Positions 17,342 to 25,411 of a stretch of 64,000 nucleotides of DNA are shown piece after piece. Position 1 is the stretch's first letter, and every line of letters begins with the position of its first letter. The position numbers and the translations under genes are program-made. Location: assembly GCF_001399455.2 (NCBI RefSeq), contig NZ_LLEI02000090.1, positions 123,657-187,656 on the forward strand. The letters are read 5' to 3'. This DNA is from Vibrio bivalvicida. Its GTDB lineage: Bacteria > Pseudomonadota > Gammaproteobacteria > Enterobacterales > Vibrionaceae. The notes under the pieces are model-generated. The model made no database searches and was not told where the DNA came from. It was given only the letters and a program-made list of their open reading frames with translations.

Positions 17342-18640
17342 TTATTGACCTTTAACTTCTTTAAGACCGTTGAAAGGAGCTTTAGAACCTAGAGCTTCTT
17401 CGATACGGATAAGTTGGTTGTACTTAGCAACACGGTCAGAACGGCTCATAGAACCAGTCTTGATTTGACCTGCAGCTGTACCTACCGCTAGGTCAGCGAT
17501 AGTTGCATCTTCAGTTTCGCCAGAACGGTGAGAGATTACTGCTGTGTAACCTGCTTCTTTAGCCATCTTGATTGCAGCTAGAGTCTCAGTTAGAGAACCG
17601 ATTTGGTTGAACTTGATAAGGATAGAGTTAGCTACGCCTTTCTCGATACCTTCAGCAAGAATCTTAGTGTTAGTAACGAATAGATCGTCACCTACTAGTT
17701 GAAGCTTGTCACCTAGTAGTTCAGTTTGGTGCTTGAAGCCATCCCAATCAGACTCGTCTAGACCATCTTCGATAGAAACGATTGGGAATTGGTTAGCTAG
17801 CTCAGCTAGGTAGTGGTTGAACTCTTCAGAAGAGAAAGTCTTACCTTCGCCTTTCATGTTGTAAATGCCAGCTTCTTTGTCGAAGAACTCAGATGCTGCA
17901 CAGTCCATAGCTAGAGTAACGTCTTTACCTAGTTCGTAACCAGCAGCAGCAACAGCTTCTGCGATAACTTCTAGAGCTTCAGCGTTAGACTTAAGGTTAG
18001 GAGCGAAACCACCTTCATCACCAACTGCAGTGCTGTAGCCTTTAGACTTAAGAACTTTAGCTAGGTTGTGGAATACTTCTGCACCGATACGTAGACCTTC
18101 TTTAAGAGTCTTAGCACCAACTGGTTGGATCATGAACTCTTGGATGTCAACGTTGTTATCAGCGTGCTCACCACCGTTGATGATGTTCATCATTGGTAGA
18201 GGCATAGAGAACTGACCAGCAGTACCGTTTAGCTCAGCGATGTGCTCGTATAAAGGCATGCCTTTAGCCGCTGCAGCAGCTTTAGCGTTTGCTAGAGAAA
18301 CCGCTAGGATTGCGTTTGCGCCGAACTTAGACTTGTTTTCAGTGCCGTCTAGGTCGATCATTACTGCGTCGATTGCAGCTTGGTCTTTAGCGTCTTTACC
18401 AACTAGAGCTTCAGCGATTTCGCCGTTAACAGCTTCAACAGCTTTAAGAACACCTTTACCTAGGAAACGAGCTTTGTCGCCGTCACGTAGCTCAAGAGCT
18501 TCACGTGAACCAGTTGATGCGCCAGATGGAGCAGCAGCCATACCTACGAAACCGCCTTCTAGGTGTACTTCAGCTTCTACAGTTGGGTTACCACGTGAAT
18601 CGATGATTTCACGACCTAGAACTTTAACGATCTTAGACAT
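17342..18640 (-). CDS. eno: Enolase
   Basis: A 432-residue protein, the E. coli length. It interconverts 2-phosphoglycerate and phosphoenolpyruvate in the cytoplasm and is also a scaffold partner of the RNA degradosome in E. coli. Visible signatures include MMNIINGGEHADNN near 165, metal ligands in MDCAAS, SIEDGLDE and VGDDLFVTN, and the C-terminal signature SHRSGETED near 372. It follows pyrG by 77 bp, the pyrG-eno order common in gammaproteobacteria. Codon use is strongly biased, as for a highly expressed gene. Confidence 0.98.
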   Translation of the reverse strand: MSKIVKVLGREIIDSRGNPTVEAEVHLEGGFVGMAAAPSGASTGSREALELRDGDKARFLGKGVLKAVEAVNGEIAEALVGKDAKDQAAIDAVMIDLDGTENKSKFGANAILAVSLANAKAAAAAKGMPLYEHIAELNGTAGQFSMPLPMMNIINGGEHADNNVDIQEFMIQPVGAKTLKEGLRIGAEVFHNLAKVLKSKGYSTAVGDEGGFAPNLKSNAEALEVIAEAVAAAGYELGKDVTLAMDCAASEFFDKEAGIYNMKGEGKTFSSEEFNHYLAELANQFPIVSIEDGLDESDWDGFKHQTELLGDKLQLVGDDLFVTNTKILAEGIEKGVANSILIKFNQIGSLTETLAAIKMAKEAGYTAVISHRSGETEDATIADLAVGTAAGQIKTGSMSRSDRVAKYNQLIRIEEALGSKAPFNGLKEVKGQ

Positions 18641-18681
18641 TGAATGTTTCCTTCTCGTTGAATATATAATGTCAAAATTAA

Positions 18682-18710
18682 GGGCAGCAGCACTACTAAC
18701 GCTGCTGCCC
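18682..18710 (-). terminator. Hairpin between pyrG and eno
   Basis: GGGCAGCAGC and GCTGCTGCCC form a 10-bp GC-rich stem with a nine-base loop, directly after the pyrG stop. On the minus strand it is followed by TTAATTTTGAC, a weak T tract. It may be a partial terminator that lets some pyrG transcripts run into eno, or a 3'-end stabiliser. Confidence 0.55.
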
Positions 18711-18717
18711 GTATCCT

Positions 18718-20358
18718 TTACTTCTCTAATTCGCCGCGTTGGTATTCACCAGCCGCTTTCACGAAACCTGCAAATAGTGGGTGACCATCGCGAGGCGTTG
18801 AAGTGAACTCTGGGTGGAACTGAGCCGCTACAAACCAAGGGTGAGCTGGGTTCTCAATCACTTCTACCAGTTTCTTGTCTGCAGATAGACCTGACACTTT
18901 CAGACCTGCTTTTTCGATCTTAGGACGAAGAATATTGTTCACTTCATAACGGTGGCGGTGACGCTCATGGATTGTCGCGCTACCGTATAGTTCACGAGCC
19001 TTAGTCCCTTTTTCTAGGTGACACAGTTGTGAACCAAGACGCATAGTACCACCTAAGTCGGAGGTTTCAGTACGTTCTTCAACTTTACCTTCACCATCAA
19101 CCCACTCAGTGATTAGACCAACAACTGGGTACTTCGTCTCTTTGTTAAATTCTGTTGAGTGTGCACCTTCCATACCCGCTACGTTACGCGCGTATTCAAT
19201 CAGTGCGACTTGCATACCTAGACAGATACCTAAGTAAGGTACGTTGTTTTCACGAGCGTATTTTGCAGCAAGGATCTTACCTTCTACACCACGGTCGCCA
19301 AAACCACCAGGAACAAGGATTGCGTCAAGGTCAGCAAGTGCTTCATCACCTTTTGACTCAACATCTTGTGAATCTACGTATTTAATTTTTACGCTTAGAC
19401 GGTTCTTAAGGCCTGCGTGTTTCAGTGCTTCGTTGACTGATTTGTAAGCGTCTGGCAGTTCAATGTACTTACCAACCATACCGATAGTGACTTCACCAGT
19501 TGGGTTCGCTTCTTCGTAGATTACTTGTTCCCATTCAGACAGGTTAGCTTCAGGAGCTGTAATGCCAAAGCGTGAACATACTAGGTCATCTAGACCTTGA
19601 GCTTTAATTAGTTGAGGGATCTTGTAGATAGAATCTACATCCTTCATTGAGATTACTGCTTTCTCTTGAACGTTACAGAACAGAGCAATCTTCTTACGCT
19701 CGTTCGCAGGGATCATGCGATCGCTACGACAAACCAGAATGTCTGGTTGGATACCGATAGAAAGTAGTTCTTTAACTGAGTGCTGAGTCGGCTTAGTTTT
19801 CACTTCACCTGCTGCTGCTAGGTAAGGAACTAGAGTAAGGTGCATGAACATTGCTCGTTCACGGCCCAGTTCTACAGCAAGCTGACGAATCGCTTCCATA
19901 AATGGTAGAGATTCGATGTCACCAACCGTACCACCGACTTCAACGATCGCAACATCATGACCTTCAGCGCCAGAAATTACACGATCTTTGATTGCGTTAG
20001 TGATGTGAGGGATAACCTGAATTGTTGCACCTAGGTAATCACCACGACGCTCTTTAGCGAGAACGTCTGAGTAAACACGACCTGCAGTGAAGTTGTTGCG
20101 CTTAGACATCTTGGTGCGAATGAAACGCTCATAGTGACCAAGGTCAAGGTCAGTTTCAGCGCCATCTTCCGTGACGAACACCTCACCATGTTGAGTTGGG
20201 CTCATAGTGCCTGGGTCAACGTTAATGTAAGGGTCAAGCTTCATCATAGTCACTTTAAGACCACGAGCTTCTAGAATAGCCGCAAGAGATGCTGCTGCAA
20301 TACCTTTACCTAGAGAGGATACAACCCCGCCAGTAACAAAAATGTAATTTGTCGTCAT
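18718..20358 (-). CDS. pyrG: CTP synthase
   Basis: A 546-residue enzyme that aminates UTP to CTP with glutamine and ATP. The N-terminal synthetase domain begins TTNYIFVTGGVVSSLGKG with its P-loop-like glycine stretch. The C-terminal class I glutamine amidotransferase domain has the nucleophile in GICLGMQ near 380 and the His-Glu pair in HPEFTSTP near 517. The last residues are a polar tail. It heads the pyrG-eno unit; the 161-bp gap to mazG shows no terminator that I can identify. Confidence 0.98.
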   Translation of the reverse strand: MTTNYIFVTGGVVSSLGKGIAAASLAAILEARGLKVTMMKLDPYINVDPGTMSPTQHGEVFVTEDGAETDLDLGHYERFIRTKMSKRNNFTAGRVYSDVLAKERRGDYLGATIQVIPHITNAIKDRVISGAEGHDVAIVEVGGTVGDIESLPFMEAIRQLAVELGRERAMFMHLTLVPYLAAAGEVKTKPTQHSVKELLSIGIQPDILVCRSDRMIPANERKKIALFCNVQEKAVISMKDVDSIYKIPQLIKAQGLDDLVCSRFGITAPEANLSEWEQVIYEEANPTGEVTIGMVGKYIELPDAYKSVNEALKHAGLKNRLSVKIKYVDSQDVESKGDEALADLDAILVPGGFGDRGVEGKILAAKYARENNVPYLGICLGMQVALIEYARNVAGMEGAHSTEFNKETKYPVVGLITEWVDGEGKVEERTETSDLGGTMRLGSQLCHLEKGTKARELYGSATIHERHRHRYEVNNILRPKIEKAGLKVSGLSADKKLVEVIENPAHPWFVAAQFHPEFTSTPRDGHPLFAGFVKAAGEYQRGELEK

Positions 20359-20519
20359 GTTTAACCTGAAATTGGTTGAATGAGGGAAAATGGATTTCTT
20401 CTGGACGGGATATAAATATACCAGAAGCCCTTTTCCGCTACAACGTGAAATCTATCACACTGCAATTTTTTATTTTTTGCTTCAAATCAAATTCAAGTGG
20501 TGGATTAGTTGCCACTACC

Positions 20520-21317
20520 TTACTTAGCTTCTAGCGTTTTTACTCTGTCCCAAAACGCATCTAACTGTTCCAAATCGTAATCAGATAGCTGCTTGCCCTG
20601 CTCTGCGACCAGTGCCTCGACACCTTTGAAACGTTTAGCAAACTTAAGATTGGCTTTGCTTAAAGCGACTTCAGGGTCTTTACCCAGATGACGCGCAAAA
20701 TTCACCGTTGCAAACAGTAAATCACCTAATTCCAACTCAATTTTTTCTTCGTCACGAGAGACTTGCAGCGCCTCTTCCATCACTTCATCTATCTCTTCTT
20801 GAACCTTACCCACAACCGGGCCAATCGAGTCCCAGTCAAAGCCATACTTAGCGCATTTTTTTTGCATCTTTGTGGCACGTAATAACGCAGGAAGAGAATT
20901 TGGTATTGAGTCTAGAATACTTTGCTCTGTTTTGCCTACTTGTGCTTTTTCTTTGGCTTTTTCCGCTTCCCAATTTGCATTGATCTGCTCATCAGTTTCA
21001 AATTCAACATCTGAAAAAACATGAGGATGACGACGAGTCAGCTTTTCATTAACATTTTCCACCACTTCGGAAAAATCAAACAGTTGCTGCTCTCTAGCCA
21101 ATTGGCTATAGAAGATAACTTGAAAAAGTAGGTCACCTAATTCTTCTTTTAAATTCGGCCAGTCTCGATTCTGAATCGCATCAACGACTTCATAGGTCTC
21201 TTCAATGGTGTGCGGCACAATAGTGTCAAAGCTCTGCTTGAGATCCCAAGGGCAGCCGCTCTCTGGGTCACGAAGCTGCGCCATAATCTGTTCTAACTGT
21301 TCAATCGGGTGACTCAT
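20520..21317 (-). CDS. mazG: Nucleoside triphosphate pyrophosphohydrolase MazG
   Basis: A 265-residue protein (E. coli 263) with two all-alpha MazG repeats, the first containing GCPWDLKQSFDTI, EETYEVVDAI and EELGDLLFQVIFY, the second KVQEEIDEVMEEAL and ELGDLLFATVNFARHLG, each with the Mg-binding ExxE...ExxD set. MazG hydrolyses NTPs and dNTPs and in E. coli lowers ppGpp during starvation. It sits directly downstream of relA here, but no mazEF toxin pair lies between them. AAAGGAATAGAGAAA precedes the ATG. Confidence 0.96.
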   Translation of the reverse strand: MSHPIEQLEQIMAQLRDPESGCPWDLKQSFDTIVPHTIEETYEVVDAIQNRDWPNLKEELGDLLFQVIFYSQLAREQQLFDFSEVVENVNEKLTRRHPHVFSDVEFETDEQINANWEAEKAKEKAQVGKTEQSILDSIPNSLPALLRATKMQKKCAKYGFDWDSIGPVVGKVQEEIDEVMEEALQVSRDEEKIELELGDLLFATVNFARHLGKDPEVALSKANLKFAKRFKGVEALVAEQGKQLSDYDLEQLDAFWDRVKTLEAK

Positions 21318-21353
21318 TTTCTCTATTCCTTTAAACCTTTCTATCTAAAGAAA

Positions 21354-21383
21354 AAAGGTGAGCGGCCAAAACCACTCACCTTT
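21354..21383 (-). terminator. Terminator downstream of relA
   Basis: AAAGGTGAG and CTCACCTTT pair across a 12-base loop. On the minus strand they are followed by TTTTTTCTTTAG. It lies 234 bp beyond the relA stop and just upstream of the mazG start, so relA and mazG are probably separate transcripts. Confidence 0.8.
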
Positions 21384-21418
21384 AATTGTTATCTGTTGCA
21401 CTCAAGAGTGATTTATAA

Positions 21419-21466
21419 ACGAACTGGGAGCTCTAATTACTTTAAGAGATTCCCTATCGAGTTCGT
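21419..21466. other. Strong hairpin of unknown role between mazG and relA
   Basis: ACGAACT pairs with AGTTCGT at the base, GGGA with TCCC, and CTCT with AGAG toward a ten-base loop. There is no T run, so it is not a simple terminator. It lies in the relA 3' untranslated region between the terminator and the ERIC-like repeat. I do not recognise it. Confidence 0.55.
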
Positions 21467-21499
21467 CCCTTACTGTAAGTGACCACTCTTTTTACTAAG

Positions 21500-21605
21500 T
21501 AGTTGGTTCTTCTAACAAGGCAACGAACTTACGAGACTCCTGAGCATAGCTCGCCTATGTGATGGAGCGAGTATAGTGAAGTTAACGCAGTTAGAAAGCC
21601 AAATA
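21500..21605. repeat. ERIC-like imperfect palindrome, copy 2 (after relA)
   Basis: The ends TAGTTGGTTCTTCTAAC and GTTAGAAAGCCAAATA pair, as do CTCC/GGAG and CATAG/CTATG inside. It shares with copy 1 the CAAGGCAAC motif, the GAGCATAG...CTATGTGA core and GTTAACGC. The arms differ from copy 1 in sequence but still pair. It ends about 12 bases from the relA stop. Confidence 0.78.
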
Positions 21606-21616
21606 CGACGTAAAAA

Positions 21617-23836
21617 CTAGCCGAGGCGTTTAACGCTCATCACATCTTTGATCTGCTCAACTCGCTTAGACACACGCGTTAGGATCTCAACGTTGGTCAC
21701 TTCCAAATCAAAGTCCATGATCGACATTTGAGTGCGGTAATCAACACGACTTTTCATGCTGGTAACCTTGATCTTCTCATTAGCAAACAAGCTAGTGATG
21801 TCTTTAAGCAAGCCACCACGTTCCATCGCTTCAACGCGAACAGTTAAGATGTAAGAGCCGACAAAGCCGCTGCCCCAAACCGTTTCGATAATACGTTCAG
21901 GTGCATGGTGACGTAGCTCTTCTAGCTGTTCACAGTCTGCTCTGTGTACTGAAATGCCGCGCCCTTGTGTAATATAACCTGCAATTTCATCACCAGGGAT
22001 AGGCTGACAACAACGTGCAAGGTGGGTCATCAGGTTATCAACCCCTTCAACCACGACCGCATCTTTCTTAGGACGACTTTGCGCTGGTGCTTTATTCTCT
22101 GCCTCTTGCAGCTTCTCAAGAGCTTGTTGGTCTTCTTCCTCTGCCGTTGGTTTATTTACCAACGCGTTGATGTGATTAATCACTTGGTTGATACGTAAAT
22201 CACCGCTTCCGATGCCAACATACAGTTCATCAGTGCTGTTGACGTTAAAGCGTTTCAACGCATACTGTTCTGCGTCTTTTAACGTCGCACCAATTTTTTG
22301 CAGCTCGACTTCAAGGATATCGCGCCCTGCTTCAACATTTTTCTCACGACTTTGCTTGCGGAACCAAGCATTAATTTTTGCGCGCGCTCGACCTGAAGTG
22401 ACAAAGCCCATTGATGGGTTTAGCCAGTCACGTGATGGATTAGGCTCTTTCGAGGTGATAATCTCAACCTGATCACCCATTGCCAGTTTATGAGTAAACG
22501 GCACAATACGGCCTGCGACTTTAGCACCAATACAGCGGTGGCCCACTTCGGAGTGAATGTGGTATGCAAAATCGAGCGGTGTCGCGCCCATTGGTAGGTC
22601 GACTACGTCACCACGTGGAGTAAACGCATACACTCGGTCATCAAACACTTGGCTACGAAGTTCATCGAGCATTTCACCCGAATCAGACATCTCTTCTTGC
22701 CAGTCAAGTAGCTTACGCAGCCAAGTAATCTTCTCATCGTAACCACTACGGCCACCGCCACCTTCTTTGTATTTCCAGTGTGCCGCGACGCCGAGTTCAG
22801 AATCTTCGTGCATGTCTTTAGTACGAATCTGAATCTCAATCGTCTTGCCTTCAGGGCCGAGAATAACGGTGTGAATCGACTGGTAACCGTTAGGTTTAGG
22901 GTTTGCTACATAATCATCAAACTCACTTGGCAAGTGCTTATACTTGGTATGCACCGTACCTAGTGCCGCATAGCAATCTTGCAGTTTGTCAGCGATAATA
23001 CGTACCGCTCGAACATCGAATAGCTCGTCAAAAGCGAGCCCTTTCTTCTGCATTTTTCGCCAGATGCTGTAGATATGTTTTGGACGCCCACTCACCTCAG
23101 CATTAATAGAAGAGGTCTTCATTTCAGATGTCAAGTCATCAACAAAATCTTTGATGTACTGCTCGCGCACAATACGGCGCTCAGAGAGCTGCTTAGCTAT
23201 CTGCTTGTAGGTATCGGGCTGTTGGTAGCGAAATGCGTAATCTTCGATTTCCCACTTTAACTGACCTATGCCCAGGCGGTTAGCCAGTGGAGCATAGATG
23301 TTGACACACTCTTGCGCTGCTGCTCGGCGCACTTCATCCGGTGCTTTCTTAACTTCAATCAGGTTACAGATGCGTTCCGCGAGTTTAATCACCACACAAC
23401 GGAAATCATCGACCATCGCCAACAACATACGGCGTACATTGTCGACCTGAGAAGAAGCTGCGCTACCTTCAAGTGTCACATTTAGCTGACCTAGCGCGGC
23501 CATCTCTTCTACACCGTCGATCAACTTAATGGTTTCTTTACCAAAATCTTCTTCGAACTGCTCTCGGCCGTATGCATCACTTGAAACCAGTGGGAATAAT
23601 AACGCCGCGACTAGGGTCGCTTTATCCATTGATAACGTAATAAGGATCTCGACCATTTCGCGCCCACGCCACAAGAGTAGCGGGCCTTGCTCCTTATCTT
23701 GCAAAACAGCCTCACCACGGAGGTATACTTCTTTTAAGCGCTTAGATATTTTAGGGTCTTGCCTTAAGCTAGAAATCCACTTATCTAGCTCAAACTGTTC
23801 GTCTTGATTTAAATGTGCGCTTCTGACCGCAACCAT
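21617..23836 (-). CDS. relA: GTP pyrophosphokinase RelA
   Basis: A 739-residue protein (E. coli 744) that makes (p)ppGpp on ribosomes stalled with uncharged tRNA. The N-terminal half holds a pseudo-hydrolase region (the active HDxxED is absent) and the synthetase domain with KPNGYQSIHTVILGPEGK near 310. Then come a TGS domain (VYAFTPRGDVVDLP), a conserved zinc-finger-like/helical segment with HLARCCQPIPGDEI, and a C-terminal ACT domain. It is followed by an ERIC-like repeat and a separate terminator. rlmD lies upstream, 72 bp away, on the same strand, as in E. coli. Confidence 0.98.
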   Translation of the reverse strand: MVAVRSAHLNQDEQFELDKWISSLRQDPKISKRLKEVYLRGEAVLQDKEQGPLLLWRGREMVEILITLSMDKATLVAALLFPLVSSDAYGREQFEEDFGKETIKLIDGVEEMAALGQLNVTLEGSAASSQVDNVRRMLLAMVDDFRCVVIKLAERICNLIEVKKAPDEVRRAAAQECVNIYAPLANRLGIGQLKWEIEDYAFRYQQPDTYKQIAKQLSERRIVREQYIKDFVDDLTSEMKTSSINAEVSGRPKHIYSIWRKMQKKGLAFDELFDVRAVRIIADKLQDCYAALGTVHTKYKHLPSEFDDYVANPKPNGYQSIHTVILGPEGKTIEIQIRTKDMHEDSELGVAAHWKYKEGGGGRSGYDEKITWLRKLLDWQEEMSDSGEMLDELRSQVFDDRVYAFTPRGDVVDLPMGATPLDFAYHIHSEVGHRCIGAKVAGRIVPFTHKLAMGDQVEIITSKEPNPSRDWLNPSMGFVTSGRARAKINAWFRKQSREKNVEAGRDILEVELQKIGATLKDAEQYALKRFNVNSTDELYVGIGSGDLRINQVINHINALVNKPTAEEEDQQALEKLQEAENKAPAQSRPKKDAVVVEGVDNLMTHLARCCQPIPGDEIAGYITQGRGISVHRADCEQLEELRHHAPERIIETVWGSGFVGSYILTVRVEAMERGGLLKDITSLFANEKIKVTSMKSRVDYRTQMSIMDFDLEVTNVEILTRVSKRVEQIKDVMSVKRLG

Positions 23837-23908
23837 TATTTTCGTCCTGTTCTTTTTCTATTATCGAACTGCCCATGTTCAGACTACTGACGACCAAGGA
23901 AGTTCGTT

Positions 23909-25228
23909 TTAATCCTTTGCAAAGAGCGCCATAGATTCTAAATGGCTTGTATGCGGAAACATATCGAGCATAGCTAATTTTTCCAATTTATAGCCCTGAT
24001 CTAGCAAACTTTGTGAGTCTCTGGCGAGGGTGGCTGGGTTGCATGAGACATACACAACTCGACTGGCACCCAATGCCGACAACTGCTCGACAATACCGCT
24101 GGCTCCCGCCCTTGCAGGATCAAGCAGTATTTTATCAAATTTTTCGACTGCCCAGGGCTGACCAGACATATCTTGTTCCAAATTAGCCTGATAAAAAGCA
24201 ATATTGCTAATACCATTAATTTGGGCATTATTTGTCGCTTTTTCAACCATGGCCTCAACGCCTTCGACCCCGACAACACTCGCCACCTGCTTTGCCATTG
24301 GCAAACTAAAGTTGCCCAAACCACAAAATAGGTCTAATACCCTGTCTTTCTCACTCAGCTCAAGCCAAGACAACGCTTGCTCAACCATTGCCTGATTCAC
24401 TTTTTGGTTAACTTGGATGAAATTATTAGGTTCAAACGGAATCGTCACACCAGCTTCTAAATAGTGGGCAGACTCACCAAGCACATGATTAAGTTGATCA
24501 GTTTCCGGCATCAGATACAGACTTGCCTGATTCTGACAAGCAAACTCTTCAAGCGCTTGCTGCTCACTCTCTTTAAGTGCTTTTAAGTGGCGTAGCACAA
24601 TCACCTTGGCATTGTCCCCCTTAACCAATTCGATATGACCAATATCTTCTTGGTTTGAGAAGCCTTTCAGTAGCTGATAAAGAGGGGCTAACAAGCTATC
24701 TAGCTCGGTATCAAGCACAGGGCAATGAGTGACGTTCACGATATCTTTGCTCTGTTTTTTGCGAAACCCAAACTCTAGCTCACGGGTTTTCTTGTTCAGC
24801 TTGATACTAACGCGGGCACGGCGACGATAGCTACGCTCATCTCCCACCACTGGTGCGTCTAAAGCGACACTTTGCCCAGCAAACTTACTCATCAGTTGGC
24901 TCAAAGTCTGCTGTTTGTACTCTTGCTGTGCTTCAATAGACAAATGCTGCATATTGCAGCCGCCACACTCAGCATAGTGTTTGCAAAATGGCTCTATACG
25001 TTGCTCGCTTATTTTTTGAATCTTAATTAACCTTGCACGAGCGAACTTGCTCTTACTTTCTGTCAGTTGAGCGAGAACTTGTTCACCTGGCAGAGCACCT
25101 TCTATAAAAATGGGCTTTTTATTCTGGTAGGCCATACCTGCGCCGTGATGATCCAACTTTTCAATCGTCAGCGATTGATGTTTGGTATTCAGTTGAGTTT
25201 TCTTCTTTGGTTGGAAAAAACGCGCCAT
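23909..25228 (-). CDS. rlmD: 23S rRNA (uracil-1939-C5)-methyltransferase RlmD
   Basis: A 439-residue SAM-dependent methyltransferase. The N-terminal TRAM domain (about 15-75: SLTIEKLDHHGAGMAY) is followed by a four-cysteine iron-sulfur cluster site (C82, CGGC, and a later Cys in THCPVL), the SAM site DLFCGLGNFSLP near 300, and the catalytic VSCNPATLARD near 395. It methylates U1939 in 23S rRNA. The order rlmD-relA is conserved with E. coli. It is divergent from barA. Confidence 0.96.
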   Translation of the reverse strand: MARFFQPKKKTQLNTKHQSLTIEKLDHHGAGMAYQNKKPIFIEGALPGEQVLAQLTESKSKFARARLIKIQKISEQRIEPFCKHYAECGGCNMQHLSIEAQQEYKQQTLSQLMSKFAGQSVALDAPVVGDERSYRRRARVSIKLNKKTRELEFGFRKKQSKDIVNVTHCPVLDTELDSLLAPLYQLLKGFSNQEDIGHIELVKGDNAKVIVLRHLKALKESEQQALEEFACQNQASLYLMPETDQLNHVLGESAHYLEAGVTIPFEPNNFIQVNQKVNQAMVEQALSWLELSEKDRVLDLFCGLGNFSLPMAKQVASVVGVEGVEAMVEKATNNAQINGISNIAFYQANLEQDMSGQPWAVEKFDKILLDPARAGASGIVEQLSALGASRVVYVSCNPATLARDSQSLLDQGYKLEKLAMLDMFPHTSHLESMALFAKD

Positions 25229-25411
25229 GCTTTGTGCCTACTATTTATGACCTTACGGCCTATTGCTCGAATTGCTGCTTGTGTCCCAAGCTTTTACGCT
25301 TGAATCATTGTCTGAGCCGACTGAGTTGATTATGCTTAGGTGATTACTTCGACGGCTTCTTTTATTTTGGAAGTTATTTTCCCATATCCACACCACGATG
25401 TTTAGACAATA

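Noticed and set aside
18240..18806. 188-codon open frame on the plus strand antisense to eno and the pyrG end
   Set aside because: It is complementary to the highly biased codons of eno and pyrG, has no ribosome site, and its product looks like low-complexity shadow sequence.
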